From positions 9,092,039-9,156,038 of the forward strand of contig NC_051097.1 in NCBI RefSeq assembly GCF_901709675.1: 64,000 nucleotides of DNA, in the 5' to 3' direction. Below the pieces are notes generated by a model that made no database searches, was not told the origin of the DNA, and saw only the letters and a list, made by a program, of their open reading frames with translations. The translations under genes and the position numbers were made by a program. Source of the DNA: Syngnathus acus. Lineage: Eukaryota; Chordata; Actinopteri; Syngnathiformes; Syngnathidae. Of the stretch, positions 23,508 to 35,600 are shown piece after piece (positions within the stretch are counted from its first letter, which is position 1; each line of letters begins with the position of its first letter).

Positions 23508-26500
23508 ATGGCGCTTCAGGCCAGGGTGTTGTACGACTTCCACTCGGAGAACCAAGGGGAGATAACCATTCGTGAAAACGAGCTGGTGAGCTTGTTCAGC
23601 GAGGAGGAGTTGGAAGGTTGGTTGGAAGGGAAGAACAGCCGAGGGGACGTCGGCCTCATCCCGGCCTCCTACGTGGAGATCATAAGGGACCACATCACCT
23701 CCAACAACAACAACGGGTTCTCCTCCCCCAAAGTTGTGACTCCCACACATGCCCCCTATTCCCAGCGAGGACCCGAGGCGGGGAGCGTCGGCAGCGGCGG
23801 GGGAAGCTTCCACACCAGCCAGGGCAGCGATGACGACTGGGACGACGACTGGGATGACAGTTCCCCGGCCACCGAGACTCCAAGGAGTCTGGGGACCTCA
23901 CCCGCTTCCTTGTACCCGGTCACCACCACCCTGCCGGCCCGGCGCAGCAGCTCCATGCAACCTCAAGCCAAGAGCTCAGCCACGGTAGGAAGAAACCTGA
24001 ACAGGTTCTCAACTTTCGTCAAGTCCGGAGGAGAAGCTTTCCTTCTCGGGGAGGCGGCTGCTTTCGTCAAAGATGGGGACAGGATTTGCGTGGTGATGGG
24101 CAAGCACGGACCCGAATGGCAAGACGACCCGTACCCCTTCACGTGCACCATCGACGACCCAACCAAGCAGACAAAGTTCAAAGGCATGAAGAGCTACATG
24201 TCCTACGGACTGACGCCCACTCACACCAATGTTCAAGTCAACCGCAGGTACCAAAGTCTTCTTTTTGTTGCTCGCCACTTCCTCACTTGTGAAGTTTATG
24301 TGGCTTGTGGCCTCTTCCCCACTGTTGTTCTCAGCAATCAGCAAAAGCAGAGCCAAGAGCCTTCTGGCCTCAGGAATAGCGTATTTCCTCTCGAATTCTC
24401 TCGTGCATTTTTCCCCCTCATTGTTTCTTTGTCTTCTTTTTTCCTCACCCAGCATACAGCATGTTTCCCAAAGTCAGATCTTTGAATTTCTCACACCTCC
24501 ATTTCCTCGTGCCTCGCAGGTACAAACATTTCGACTGGCTGTACGCCCGGCTGGTAGAGCGATTCCCGGTCATCTCGGTTCCACATCTGCCTGAGAAGCA
24601 GGCCACTGGCCGCTTTGAGGAGGACTTCATCTCCAAGCGAAGGAAAGGCCTCATCTGGTGGATGAACCACATGACCAGCCACCCTGTGCTGGCCCGCTGC
24701 GACGTCTTCCAGCATTTCCTCACGTGCGGCGCCGACGAGAAAGCTTGGAAACAGGGCAAGAGGAAGGCGGAGAGGGATGAGCTGGTCGGAGCTAATTTCT
24801 TCCTCACAATCAGGTATGAAGAGCTTACTGCTAGTTTGACATCTCGCTTTAAAGCCGGACGGCATCTGCTCAAAGACACTAAAAAAATGTCCTCTTCCAT
24901 CAAGCACGCCCGACGTCCCGCTGGACCTTCAGGAAGTGGAGAGCAAGATCGAAGGCTTCAAGTCCTTCACGAAAAGGATGGACGAAAACATCGTGGTGGT
25001 AAACACCACCATCAACGAATTTGCACGCAAGCAGATAACAGGATTCAAGAAGGAGTACCACAAAGTCGGACAATCCTTCAAACTCCTCTCGCAGGCGTTT
25101 GAGCTGGACCAGCAGGCCTACTCGGGAGGTCTGAATAAAGCCATCTCTTATACCGGTGACACCTACGAGGCCATCGGGGATTATTTTGCAGATCAACCAC
25201 GCCAGGATCTGGATCCCATTTCTGATCTGTTGGATCTCTACAGAGGACACCTGGCCAACTTTCCTGACATCGTCCATGTACAGAAAGGTTAGACAATGCA
25301 TGGTTTTCAAGTCAGATCTGGAAAAACACATTCCAGATGGTCGAGTTTAGTTTGGGTCATCACCTCACATAACGGTATCTATGGAGACTCTGCAGTTAGT
25401 TCTTTGGAATGATACAACCTTGGAATCCGACTTAAGTTAGGGATTGTAATTGTATCAGATGGGTACCGGTAACAAAAATTCTTAAGCACCTAGCAGTCAG
25501 GCCTAATCCCAGTTCAAGTTAAGAGTCAGAAAAATAATAACGATCCTTTAACAGAACCAAAAAGAAACCTATCGAGCTGGCGCCATCTGGCTTCTTCGCC
25601 TTTATTATTCGTCTATGAAACAATTTATAGGCAACACTCCCCAAACCCCGCGACCCCTAACCAAGCGCGTCATCTGTTTTCACTTATTACAAACTCAAGT
25701 GAGAGCAGAAAACCGATACCCAACATCGAGACGTTTATTTTTGTGTACCGAGAGAGCCTCGAGTGAACGGCTCCAAAACACACTGCAAACACAACAAACA
25801 GGAGTTAGCTTGTTGGTTCCCCGCGGTATGGGAGGAGGGGAGCCTCCGCTGGCATGCAAAGTCCTGACGTCTGCCAAACCTGGAGGCACCGTTTCTATAG
25901 TGGGCTGAGCTCTCTGTTTACTAGATACAATTGCAGCTTGAATGCTCCATTACTGACAACTCTTTCTAACTTCGGTTAACTAGCTAGCTTGTAAGGCTGT
26001 TTTCTTGTACAGAAACACAGATGTTGACCTCATTCCAGTCCAGGAATGTCGACTCGTTATTCCTTCTCTCTATGCTGAGTATCACCGATGAGCTCATCCA
26101 CACCACGAAAAACACTTTTGACTACCTCCATTGAATGACGGATAGTTCTTGTTTTACTCAAAAATGCCTTTGCGACATGAACTTGGGATGTTAGAACCTC
26201 TATCCTCCATTAGTCACTGCTGAGTAATATGAAGAATACGTCACAACCTCTAAAATCTTGTTGACCTATATGTCACTTTGCAGCGTCAGGCCACAGGTCC
26301 AAAGGCTAACATCTGATTTGAATGAGAGCAGATTCCAGGGCCTCTTGTCCAAAGTTGCCCTGAGACTGGAGGAATGCAAAATAGAGCAGTCTCTGGGATT
26401 AGTTTTCCCCTCCTCCTCCTCCCACTCTTTTTTTCCCCTCTCTCGTTCTTTCTTCCTTCTGGTTCTCTAATTTGAAGAGAAGAGATAGACGTTTCCCACC

Positions 26501-27564
26501 AGCTAACGGTACAAAGAACACAGTTCAGATTACGGGCTGCTGATCGCTAGGGGTTCAAAGTCGAGTATTATTTCATTTGATTGCGTAGATAAAGTTGACG
26601 GGACGGGGAAAAAGATCATTGTGTCCTTCTTGTACAACACCAAGTCACAAAGGTCAGCGAGCCAAACAGTGAGCCGTAAGCTAGCTTGCGATTTCTTCAA
26701 GTTCGCCCTAAACTTTACAGTTCCTCATCTGTTTTTCATCCTTCATGTCTGCCAAAAGTGTTGTACTTCCCCCTTTAAAAGTTGAGTCACTAGACATTTT
26801 AAGGCATTACTCAGCAGAGGGTCAGGAAGGACGTCTGGGGTGCAACTTTTTTGTTGTTGTAAAGGCAGCTGTAGCGAGAAACTGTTTCTTTCTGAAGTAG
26901 ATCTGCCTTAATGGCTAGCTGGTGTTGAAATAATTGAGTTTACACTATTGACTGGAACAGTTCTTTTTCTTTTATGAAGTTCCCTAGAGACTAGATGCTC
27001 CAAAAGATATTTTATTAACTAACTGACTAACTATAGCAACCTTAATTTTTGGCTAACTGCTGTCAAGCTAGCTCCTTGGCTAAAAACAGCTGTTTCCCCC
27101 CTGAATAACGGTTTAATTTATGTTCCCACTATCATTCAAAATGCGATTTTGCATGAGTTTCTCATTAAAATCTATCTTCCGTCTCTTCATAAGCCAACCA
27201 CACCATTTTCATTTCCTCATAGATTGAGTCCTTATGAAATGTCATATTGACGTCACTTTATTTCCCATCCGAAACAGTTTGTTGCCTTGGCAGCAAAAGC
27301 TAAAAAGTAACTCGCTTTCTCTTCCATCTTGTCTAAGGTGCGCTGACCAAAGTGAAGGACTGTCCCGCGCAGGAAGGTGATCTCCACGACCGTTGCAACA
27401 TCATCTCGTGCGCCACGCTGGCCGAGATCCAGCATTTTCACCGCACACGCGTACGAGACTTCCGAGCGCAAATGCAACACCACCTCCGAGAGCAAATTGG
27501 CTTTTTCCAAAAAATCACATCCAAGCTGCAGGACGCCCTCCAGAAGTATGACAACGAGCAGTAG
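23508..27564 (+). CDS. snx18: Sorting nexin 18 (SH3-PX-BAR)
   Basis: Four exons: 23508-24247, 24520-24813, 24905-25287, 27338-27564, giving 547 residues. The start has an A at -3 and G at +4. An SH3 domain covers residues 1-60 (ALYDF-type RVLYDF, GWLEG, PASYV). A linker carries an acidic-aromatic [10 protein letters not shown] stretch near 108-117 that in this family binds clathrin adaptors and membranes. The PX domain (about 205-325) has [10 protein letters not shown] and LPEKQ, and a BAR domain extends to the C terminus. SNX9-family proteins recruit dynamin and N-WASP and tubulate membranes during endocytosis and autophagy. The match is to SNX18 rather than SNX33 or SNX9 throughout the PX and BAR ([28 protein letters not shown]). 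The BAR segment after GALTKVK is about 10 residues shorter than in other SNX18 proteins I recall. It is convergent with the CSPG4-like gene; intron 3 is 2.05 kb. Confidence 0.93.
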
Positions 27565-27642
27565 GATGATAAAAAAAAATTGGCGGTTGGAGGCGGAAAA
27601 AATTATTGACTGAAAAGCAGAGTCCTGGACCATCATGGGGGA

Positions 27643-27648
27643 AATAAA
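27643..27648 (+). terminator. Proximal polyadenylation signal of snx18
   Basis: AATAAA 80 bp after the SNX18 stop codon. It would give a very short 3' UTR. A second signal lies at 28495. Confidence 0.4.
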
Positions 27649-28494
27649 ATATACGGAAGGTGAATGATCCACTCAGCGTGATTTGCATTGTTTTGACTAT
27701 AGTGGCCACAAGCTATCTGCATTTCAACTGAACTGGATGTTTTAAGCATTTAAAGACTGAATAACCTTTCCATATATGGAGTGCATAGGTATTGGTTTGC
27801 GATTTCAATTAAACTGCAGGAAATGGCATGTGGATCATTCAAACAATTCTGCTACCATAAACCAATACAAAAGTATTGCTCTACAAGCCCCGCCCCTTTC
27901 TGCATCATTCTGGAACCATATAAAAAAATGGCGTCGTGGAAACTTACCTACAGGGTTCAATTTCCACTGAGGTTGTCTTGGTCCGATCCAGGATGACCAA
28001 CTGAGATTTCCTCCAGCTCCTCGGAACCCTGAAATAGATAAAATCGGACGAATGTTTTATTGATTTGTCATCATCCAAATCTCAGTTGACTAACATTACC
28101 TTTGCATGTTCATTAAAAAACTCAGTTATTTTCTGACTGGAAAAAAAAAAAAGGGTATATGTGCGCTGTTCATTGGCCAGTGATGTCATTTTATGACTTG
28201 CTTGTCGAGGTCATGATATTTCTCTTTTACTCACACTAGTAAGGTCAGTTGGGGTAGTAACAGTTTAAAAGAATGTTTGAAACCATATCTGCCTCTTTGT
28301 TTAAACATTCCGCATGTTCGTCTAAATAACTGATATTGTTGGCGCTTCTTCCATTCTTTCTTTTGGATACCGCATTTCAGATTTCTTTTCACATACTCTG
28401 GAATGAACCCAGTGATTTTTTTCTTAAAGGGCAATTAGTTGTTTGTGGAGTTTCATATGAATTCAATGTATTACAACAGGACAGTATTTCCATA

Positions 28495-28500
28495 AATAAA
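28495..28500 (+). terminator. Distal polyadenylation signal of snx18
   Basis: AATAAA within 'cataaataaatgg', followed about 20 bases later by a GT-rich stretch (attgtgtctttg), as expected of a functional vertebrate poly(A) site. It would give a 3' UTR of about 0.95 kb. Confidence 0.45.
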
Positions 28501-29128
28501 TGGATATAGGACATTATTCAATTGTGTCTTTGACTTTTCCAAAGTAAAAATCTGATGTTGTGTGTCCAGTGGCTGATATGAGACACCAGCTTTCAAAGCG
28601 TACAGCTCAGATTACCCTTCATTATTTAGCCTGACCTCTTCCTCCTTTCTGCTTCCTTTTGATTTTCCTGTTTAACAATAAGCCATTCTTTAATCGGGTT
28701 AATGTGTTTTTTTTTGTTACGTCCGGCTTCTGAGATGGAATTGTTTTTCTGACAAGCAGAGGCCTGTGAAACCAGATCTAAAATACACGGTCATTTATTT
28801 GTATTAAACTGTATGAGTGCTGTTTGACAGCCCAAGTAAATAAATTGGTAATCTGTTTTTCTAAGCAGAAAAAAAAACGAATACAAAAACTGAAACCGTT
28901 ACAAGATGCCTCAATATATTCTTTGTTCAAAATACTGCAAAGATCAAAAATGACAATTTCTTAAAAATCTGCCATTTTAAAGTTTCTGTCCTCTTTACAA
29001 AATATAAATTAAATTGAAAATGAATGAAGTTATTTTCTTTTGAGAGGCTCGGGGACTTAAAACAAATAGTCTTAGACTGATTGCACATAAAAACAGCATG
29101 CACCATTAATTATTTCTAAAAATATCTT

Positions 29129-29134
29129 TTTATT
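29129..29134 (-). terminator. Polyadenylation signal of the CSPG4-like gene
   Basis: On the minus strand this reads AATAAA, about 470 bp after the CSPG4-like stop codon. It is the first good signal in that direction. Confidence 0.4.
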
Positions 29135-29603
29135 GAAAAATAAATCTTTTACAGTGCGTAGTAAGATGCGAGCAGGAAGAAAAGGAAAGAAAGTTAACAT
29201 TGTGCATGGGTGAAAGCAGTTCAACGAGCAGTCACGTGAGAGCTTATCAAAGAAAATCAAGCAAAAGCAAAACAAAAGTCAGTATTTACATTACTGCATA
29301 TTGGGACTATTTAAAAAATAGAATTATATTGCTACATTTGACTACACTCAGTATTTCTGTTTCTATATGGCGAATAAAATAAACCTGCTTGAGAACAAAT
29401 AAATACATCATTCCATCACGTTCATTATTGTGGTTGTAAATTAAGCTCCTCCCCTTTCTTCAACATGCTGTGGTTCCTTGGCACAAAAAATGCAGCAAAG
29501 CAAACTTTTATCTTCGACAAGGCTTTGACCTGAGCACATAAAAAGCAATTATGCGATTTTTTAAGCAAAACAGGAATTGTTCCCTCAAAATACCAAATGT
29601 CAA

Positions 29604-32600
29604 TCAAACCCAATACTGGTTGCCTTGAAGCGTCGGTATGGGGGATTTGGCTCTGCGAGAGGTCTTGAATTCGACAGACATGGCCGGTAATGAATTTCTG
29701 CTAATAACTCTTTCATTACTTTGCCAAGTTCTCAAATGTTCATCACTGCTTGTAGCCTCAGTATCAAATGGCCCCCAGAAGGTCATTCCAGGGGCCAGAC
29801 TCCGCCTCCTGGGGCCTTCCGGTACCCTCGGTGACACGGGACAGCTGGCAGCACCAAGCGGGGTGACCACCACGGACGGCGCAGCCATGCTTCGCTCCGA
29901 CCGGCCCGAGTCTGGGCTCCCCTCGGCGGGTAACTGCACGGCGGCCAGCTCCTGAAGAAGTCGCATTCGAGCCTGCTTCTCCTTTTGGTGTCGGAACACC
30001 AGGATCAACACCACGAGGATGACAATGAGGAGTAAACAAGCCAGAAGTGGCAGGATGATGAGCAGAGGGTCCGAGGAGGGTCGAGGGAGGACCTCCACGT
30101 GAACCGGACGGGTGTCAGGAGGCTTCGCCAGAGCGTGTTCTGGCTCGGAGGGGGGGCGAGGTTGCGGGGGGGATTCCCGTCGCCACATTGCTTCATCCAC
30201 GCCACTTTTGGCGTGACTCCGCGTGTGATTTGCCGTGCGGTGGTGAGGTCTCGGCTTGTGGTGGGTCTTGTTGTGGTTCTTGTGTATCAGGATGTGAGGA
30301 TGCAAATCCATTTCCACCCCGCTGGACATGGGGGTTTCCTTCCCCGCCATTCCTCTCCCCCCTCCAGTGGTTGTCTTATTCCTTGTGGTTAGCAACGTCA
30401 TCTTGTGTTCACTACTCACACTATCCGTGTTTTTCAACCCAGGCGGGCCGTGATGCATTTGGTGGTGAGGTAAGATGGTGAAGTGAAGCTCACCTTTGGC
30501 CGGCTGAACATTTCCGGCCTTCAGCAGGAAGACGAAAGAATCGTTGCGAGGCGTGGCGGGGGCGTGGCCCTGCGACGTCGCGAGCGAGGATTTGTTATTG
30601 GGTAGCGGGCTGTCGCTCAACGTCTCCTCGATGGCGACGCGTCCTTGAACCACGTCGCGGAAAGTAAACGACTTTAAGACTTCTGGGGCTCTGTTGGGGC
30701 CATATGTCATCTGCGTACATGCAGGCACAGCAGAAACAATGGTGCTCAGCATCGTTAATACAAAGATGTTTTTGGTGACCTCTAGTGGCTAACCCATGTA
30801 TTACATGGTGAAGATAATTTATTAAATTGGTCGGGGAAAGAATTTTGACCAGATTTTTTTGTCAATCTGTTTTCAAAAACAGTATGAACATTTTCATACT
30901 CCAAAACACCGCAGAGCTATTACGAAATGAAAAAGTGACAATATGATCAGGAGGTGCCTTACCTTGACTAGCTTTCCATGTTTGGGTGGGGACAGAACCT
31001 CAAAGACCGGATTGGCTCTGCTGATTCTCGCCAGCTCGGAGGCATCCATCATGGCTTTCCCCAGTTTGACAGCAATGCCGCTGGGGACTCTCACAGGTTC
31101 TCGCAGATAGATGAGAGGCCGCACGACTACCTTCACCGTCTGGGCGCTCACGTTTCCATATTCGACACCCGGCGCCGAGGCCGACACGGAGATCTGAAAG
31201 CTGTCCTCCGATTCGCTGAGATCAGTCATGTGATAGACCACACGGCCATATTGCAGATCCTCGTGGAAGAAGGTCTTGACTTCTTGATCGTTTATAGCGA
31301 TGCGTCCGTGATGAGGGTGCGTGGTGACCGTGTAGGTAATGTTGGCCTGGTTGTGACTGTTTGTTTGAGCTGCCAGCTGATTGGTCGTCAGGATCACCGC
31401 CGTCCTGCCTTGAACTAACGATAGGCCGGTGTTGTTCACAATGAAAACAGAAGGCTTGATCACCTCCAAACTGAAAATTTTGTAGAGTGGACGATGGTGT
31501 CCGTCAGTGACGTTAAAGTAGAACATTCCAGTTGATGGCTCACCCTGGAGAAGCCAACCCAAAAAAGGTAAGGAGACAAACGACAGAAATCAATCGATAA
31601 AGAAAATACTTTTCACCTGCTGTGTAAAATGTAGCCGACCGTGGTTGACGTCATACTGGGTGAACGATGTCACCGGTTCTGGTCTTTCGCCCAGCGTCAG
31701 GTAGCCGTTGTTGGGCTTGCTAATCACTAGGTAATGGAGCTCCTCTGGAGGGGTGTCGTGATCTTCAACCTGTTCTTGCAGAAGAAACTATACAGCAAAT
31801 GTATTTTGTATCAAGAGCTGCAAAAATGTTCCCACCTGAAGACTGTCCGGTCCGAGAACGACTCTTTCCCCAACGACGACTTTTATACTCGGGGATCTGT
31901 TGCTAGTCAATGGCGGCTGGTCATTCACCGGTGTCACCGTGATGTTAAAAGTCTTCGTGATTGTCAGGCTGTCCTCGACGTGGCGATCAGGCACAAAGTC
32001 TACCGACGGAAGGGAGGACGAGGCCGAATAGAACGGCAACGAGGAGGAATCGGATAAGTGAGACGGAGGTAAAGACGGGGAGGCATCCAGAGGGGCCACC
32101 CGGGCTTGGAAAGTGAAACTGTCGCTTGTGGTCTCAGAGTCATCATGGATGTATGTCACGCCAAACTCGTTTAGAGCCAGCTGAGAGAAATTTGGTTGCC
32201 CCCTTGAAGAAAGAAATAAAGCGTATTTGAAAAATCGTCAACACCAAAGTTCACAATTAAAACAAATGAAGAAAGAATCAAGGAACCTAGTGAGGTTGCG
32301 TCCTTGGATGGACAAAGCGCCGTGGTGCGGCAAGGAAATAACCCGGTAGATGACATGGTAGTCTTTCTGGATTGGCTTGGGTACTTTCTCCAGGAGATTC
32401 GATGCATCGAGTTTCGATTTGTCAATTGTAACCCTGCCGCCCTCTGACACCACAGCACCTGCGAGACACATTAAGTTAAAGTTCTCAAATGAAATATATT
32501 TTCTTAGACAGCGTTTACCTGCATTGTTGGAGAGTTTGCTCTCATGGTGATGATTGTGACGATTGTTTGGCTGATTGGAGATCAAGAGTGTGAAGGTGGT

Positions 32601-35600
32601 TGGTGGCAGGAAAGCAGGAGGAGAAGATACAGTGAAAGAAAATGTGTCTTCAGCCAACCATCCCGCTGAAACCGGTTTGTTCTGATCATACAAAATAATC
32701 CCCGAGTTCACCTGGGGCATAAATGAGAACTTGACTTTAGAAGATAGCGACTAAATTAAACCTTGTTAGAGTGTCTACCATGCTTTGTGTGAATGTAGAA
32801 ATGTCCCGAGTAGAGTTGTCTAGCATATGACGGACCAAGCGGCCAAGTTTTGGGGGAACGGTCACGGTAAACTCCACTGTGTGGTGTCTTCCGATGTCAT
32901 TGGGTTCGTTGGTCACCACCTGAAGGTTTTGCTCAGAAATTGGGGTCAATGAACCTTTAGTGTGAAAAAAAGGATACAGTGAGTTTTAGACAAAGTGTAT
33001 TAAAAAAATCAAATAAAACAAGATTTAATAGGATATAGTAGGCTAATAAGAGTTGCTATACCTCGGTACACCTCAATGGGATGGTTTCTTTGTAGTGTTA
33101 GAACGAGGGAATGAGCTGTCGTGCTGAAGATCTGGCGAGGGGCAAAGTTCACGCCATCATTAACTTGGAAATGGAAACCTCCGGATAAAGCACCTAAAAT
33201 CAGCAATACAAAAAGTGCCAGCATCAGTATAATAACATTTGTTTATCAACCACCTCTTGAATTTTGGGAGTCTCACCACTGTGCACAAAGACCAGCTGGC
33301 CATTTTGAATATGACTCTGTGTGAAGTTCAAGATGTGTTTGGACAGGGAACTCCTCAGAGCTAGATAGCCGTTACTGGGCGGTGTGATGATGAACTCGAG
33401 CAACTCGGGTGGAGTGTCTGAGTCCTCCGCACTTAGATCATCCGCAGAGATTTCGGTCACAGAACCCACCCAAACCTGAGAAGAACCACACGTTTGGATT
33501 TAGGAGCAGAAATAATTTGGGCCCAAAAAAATGTTGCAGCGTCACCTACCTTCAGGCCTTGGTTGTTTATAACAACAGGTGTCTCATCATTGACAGACGT
33601 GACATTGATGTGGACAACACGTGGAAGACTGTGCTTCTGGTTTTCCGTCTGGTTGGCCATGATGGTGAAATTGTCTCTCACTGTATCACTCCCATCATGG
33701 ATATAAGAAATATATTCACGTTCCACCTGGGAAATCCAAATTCATGTCGGACAAATATAAGTATGTATCCCACACAAGATGGATTTTGAATATTCAATCT
33801 GGAGACTTGTGAGCACCTCAGTGTGCGTGAATGCCGAGATGGGCATCCCTGGGATCCGACTGTGCTCCAAGTGACCGTGTCGTGGAGGAACGATGATTTG
33901 ATAGAGGAAATTCATCCCTGAGAAGTGATGACTGTCTATCGTGATGATGTCAGGTGTGATCGTCAGAGAGGACCCCTCATCCAAGATCAGGTCAGACACC
34001 TTCAGAATTTAACAGGACTTGAGTATTGTTCTAGCTCATGTTTACATTTTCTACAACGGTTACCTTCAGTGGGAGACGTTTGGGAATAATATCAATCTCC
34101 AGTTGAATTGGCCCAACTTTGGTGAGGCCATTGGTGGCCTCCAACAGAACAGAGTCGTTACTACTGCTCCTTCCCGTAGTCCTCTGACGATAGATGACCA
34201 AACCCTGGTCGATGTCTTCCTGGGTGAAAGAGGTTGTTGCCTGTCGTCTGAATTCCTGATTTCCAAGAGGAAAAGTCAAATTTGAAAGCTTTAACTCACC
34301 AATTTCATTGTCTGCTGGAAGATGATAATGAAAAGCTACGGTTGAGTATGCGCACCTGGAAGAGATGCCGATGTCTTCCATTTTTTGGTTGACGCTTTTC
34401 CTGAAGCGAAGACCTTTCGATAAATCCGAGGGTTGGAGGTTGTTGGATGGTGAAGACTATCTCTGAAGGATGGCTGTCTTCATGAAACACCTGAGGATAA
34501 ATAGATGAAAATGACGTTTCTTGCAATTCCAAGACCGACCGGCTTACCTCTAAATTGTTCTTGCTCAAGGCAACATCGTGCCCTTCGTCCACCACCACTG
34601 GAAGATTCCTTATGACTGTTGGAGGCCTCTGATGACTTTCAAGGTAGATTTTTATCTGCACCCCAATGTCCAGATGGACCTCCTTCCTCCAATCATCAGC
34701 CAGCCCCTTTCCACGTCTCTCCCTTGCTCTTGCAGTGATATTAAACCCATCGGATGACTCATGGCTGCCGTCATGCTGATACATCAAGTTCTTCATCTCC
34801 AGATCCTCCTGGGTGAATGATGAAACGGAACCTGCCACTGCTGCTGCTGCTTCACTTTTCTTAAATTGGAGGACTCCATGTTTGGGTGGAAGGAAAACTT
34901 CAAATGTGATTTGCTGTGGAGTTCGTATGTCCAGGTTACTGAAGACGCTGATATTGTATGAGGTTAGAGTTGTTATGCCACCCTGCTGGACCATGAGGCC
35001 TGTGTTGTTGCTCACTTCCAGGTAAGGATCTTGGGCCTTCACCTGAATCAGGGAAATATTAATACATTAGTAAATTTGGGACATTACTGATTTTAGGTCT
35101 TGAACTTGAGAATCGGTTTAGGTGTGAAAATAAATAGAAACACTTTACCTCCATTAAGGTAGAGACATAATGTTTCCCATCTGACACAAAAAGGACAAAA
35201 CGACCAAAGCTCACGCCACTGTGTACAAATAGCACATTTTTCTGTTGGATGAAATAACAAAAAGAGATTGTTGAGCAATAAAAATAAAATCGAAAAAATT
35301 CAATTTTAGAAGATTTAAAAGATTAGCTCAATGATTACTTTGGTTAGGTCTGGGACCAGGTTTCCAATATTTAGACAGAACAATCAAATTCCAAATAATA
35401 ATAATAATAATAACCTGCTTGAGATCTTGCTGTGTGAACTCGTAGAGTTTGTGATTGGGCGCACTGGCCAAGACCAGCTCCCCCATTGGAATCCCTCTCC
35501 GGGTGTACACCAAGCGATCATCCTCAAAGTCCGAGTCATCATCCCGGTAACAGAGGTCACTCAAAGTCACCAACCTCTGTCCATCTCGGGCCACGTGGAA

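Larger units (their letters stand above)
27565..29603. other. Shared 3' flank between snx18 and the CSPG4-like gene
   Basis: AT-rich non-coding DNA with the probable 3' UTRs of two convergent genes. I see no coding sequence or recognisable repeat family beyond simple A/T runs. Confidence 0.6.

Noticed and set aside
23508-27564. Identity as SNX33 (expected from the CSPG4 neighbour)
   Set aside because: PX and BAR signature segments match SNX18; the neighbour is itself a CSPG4 paralogue, which fits SNX18.
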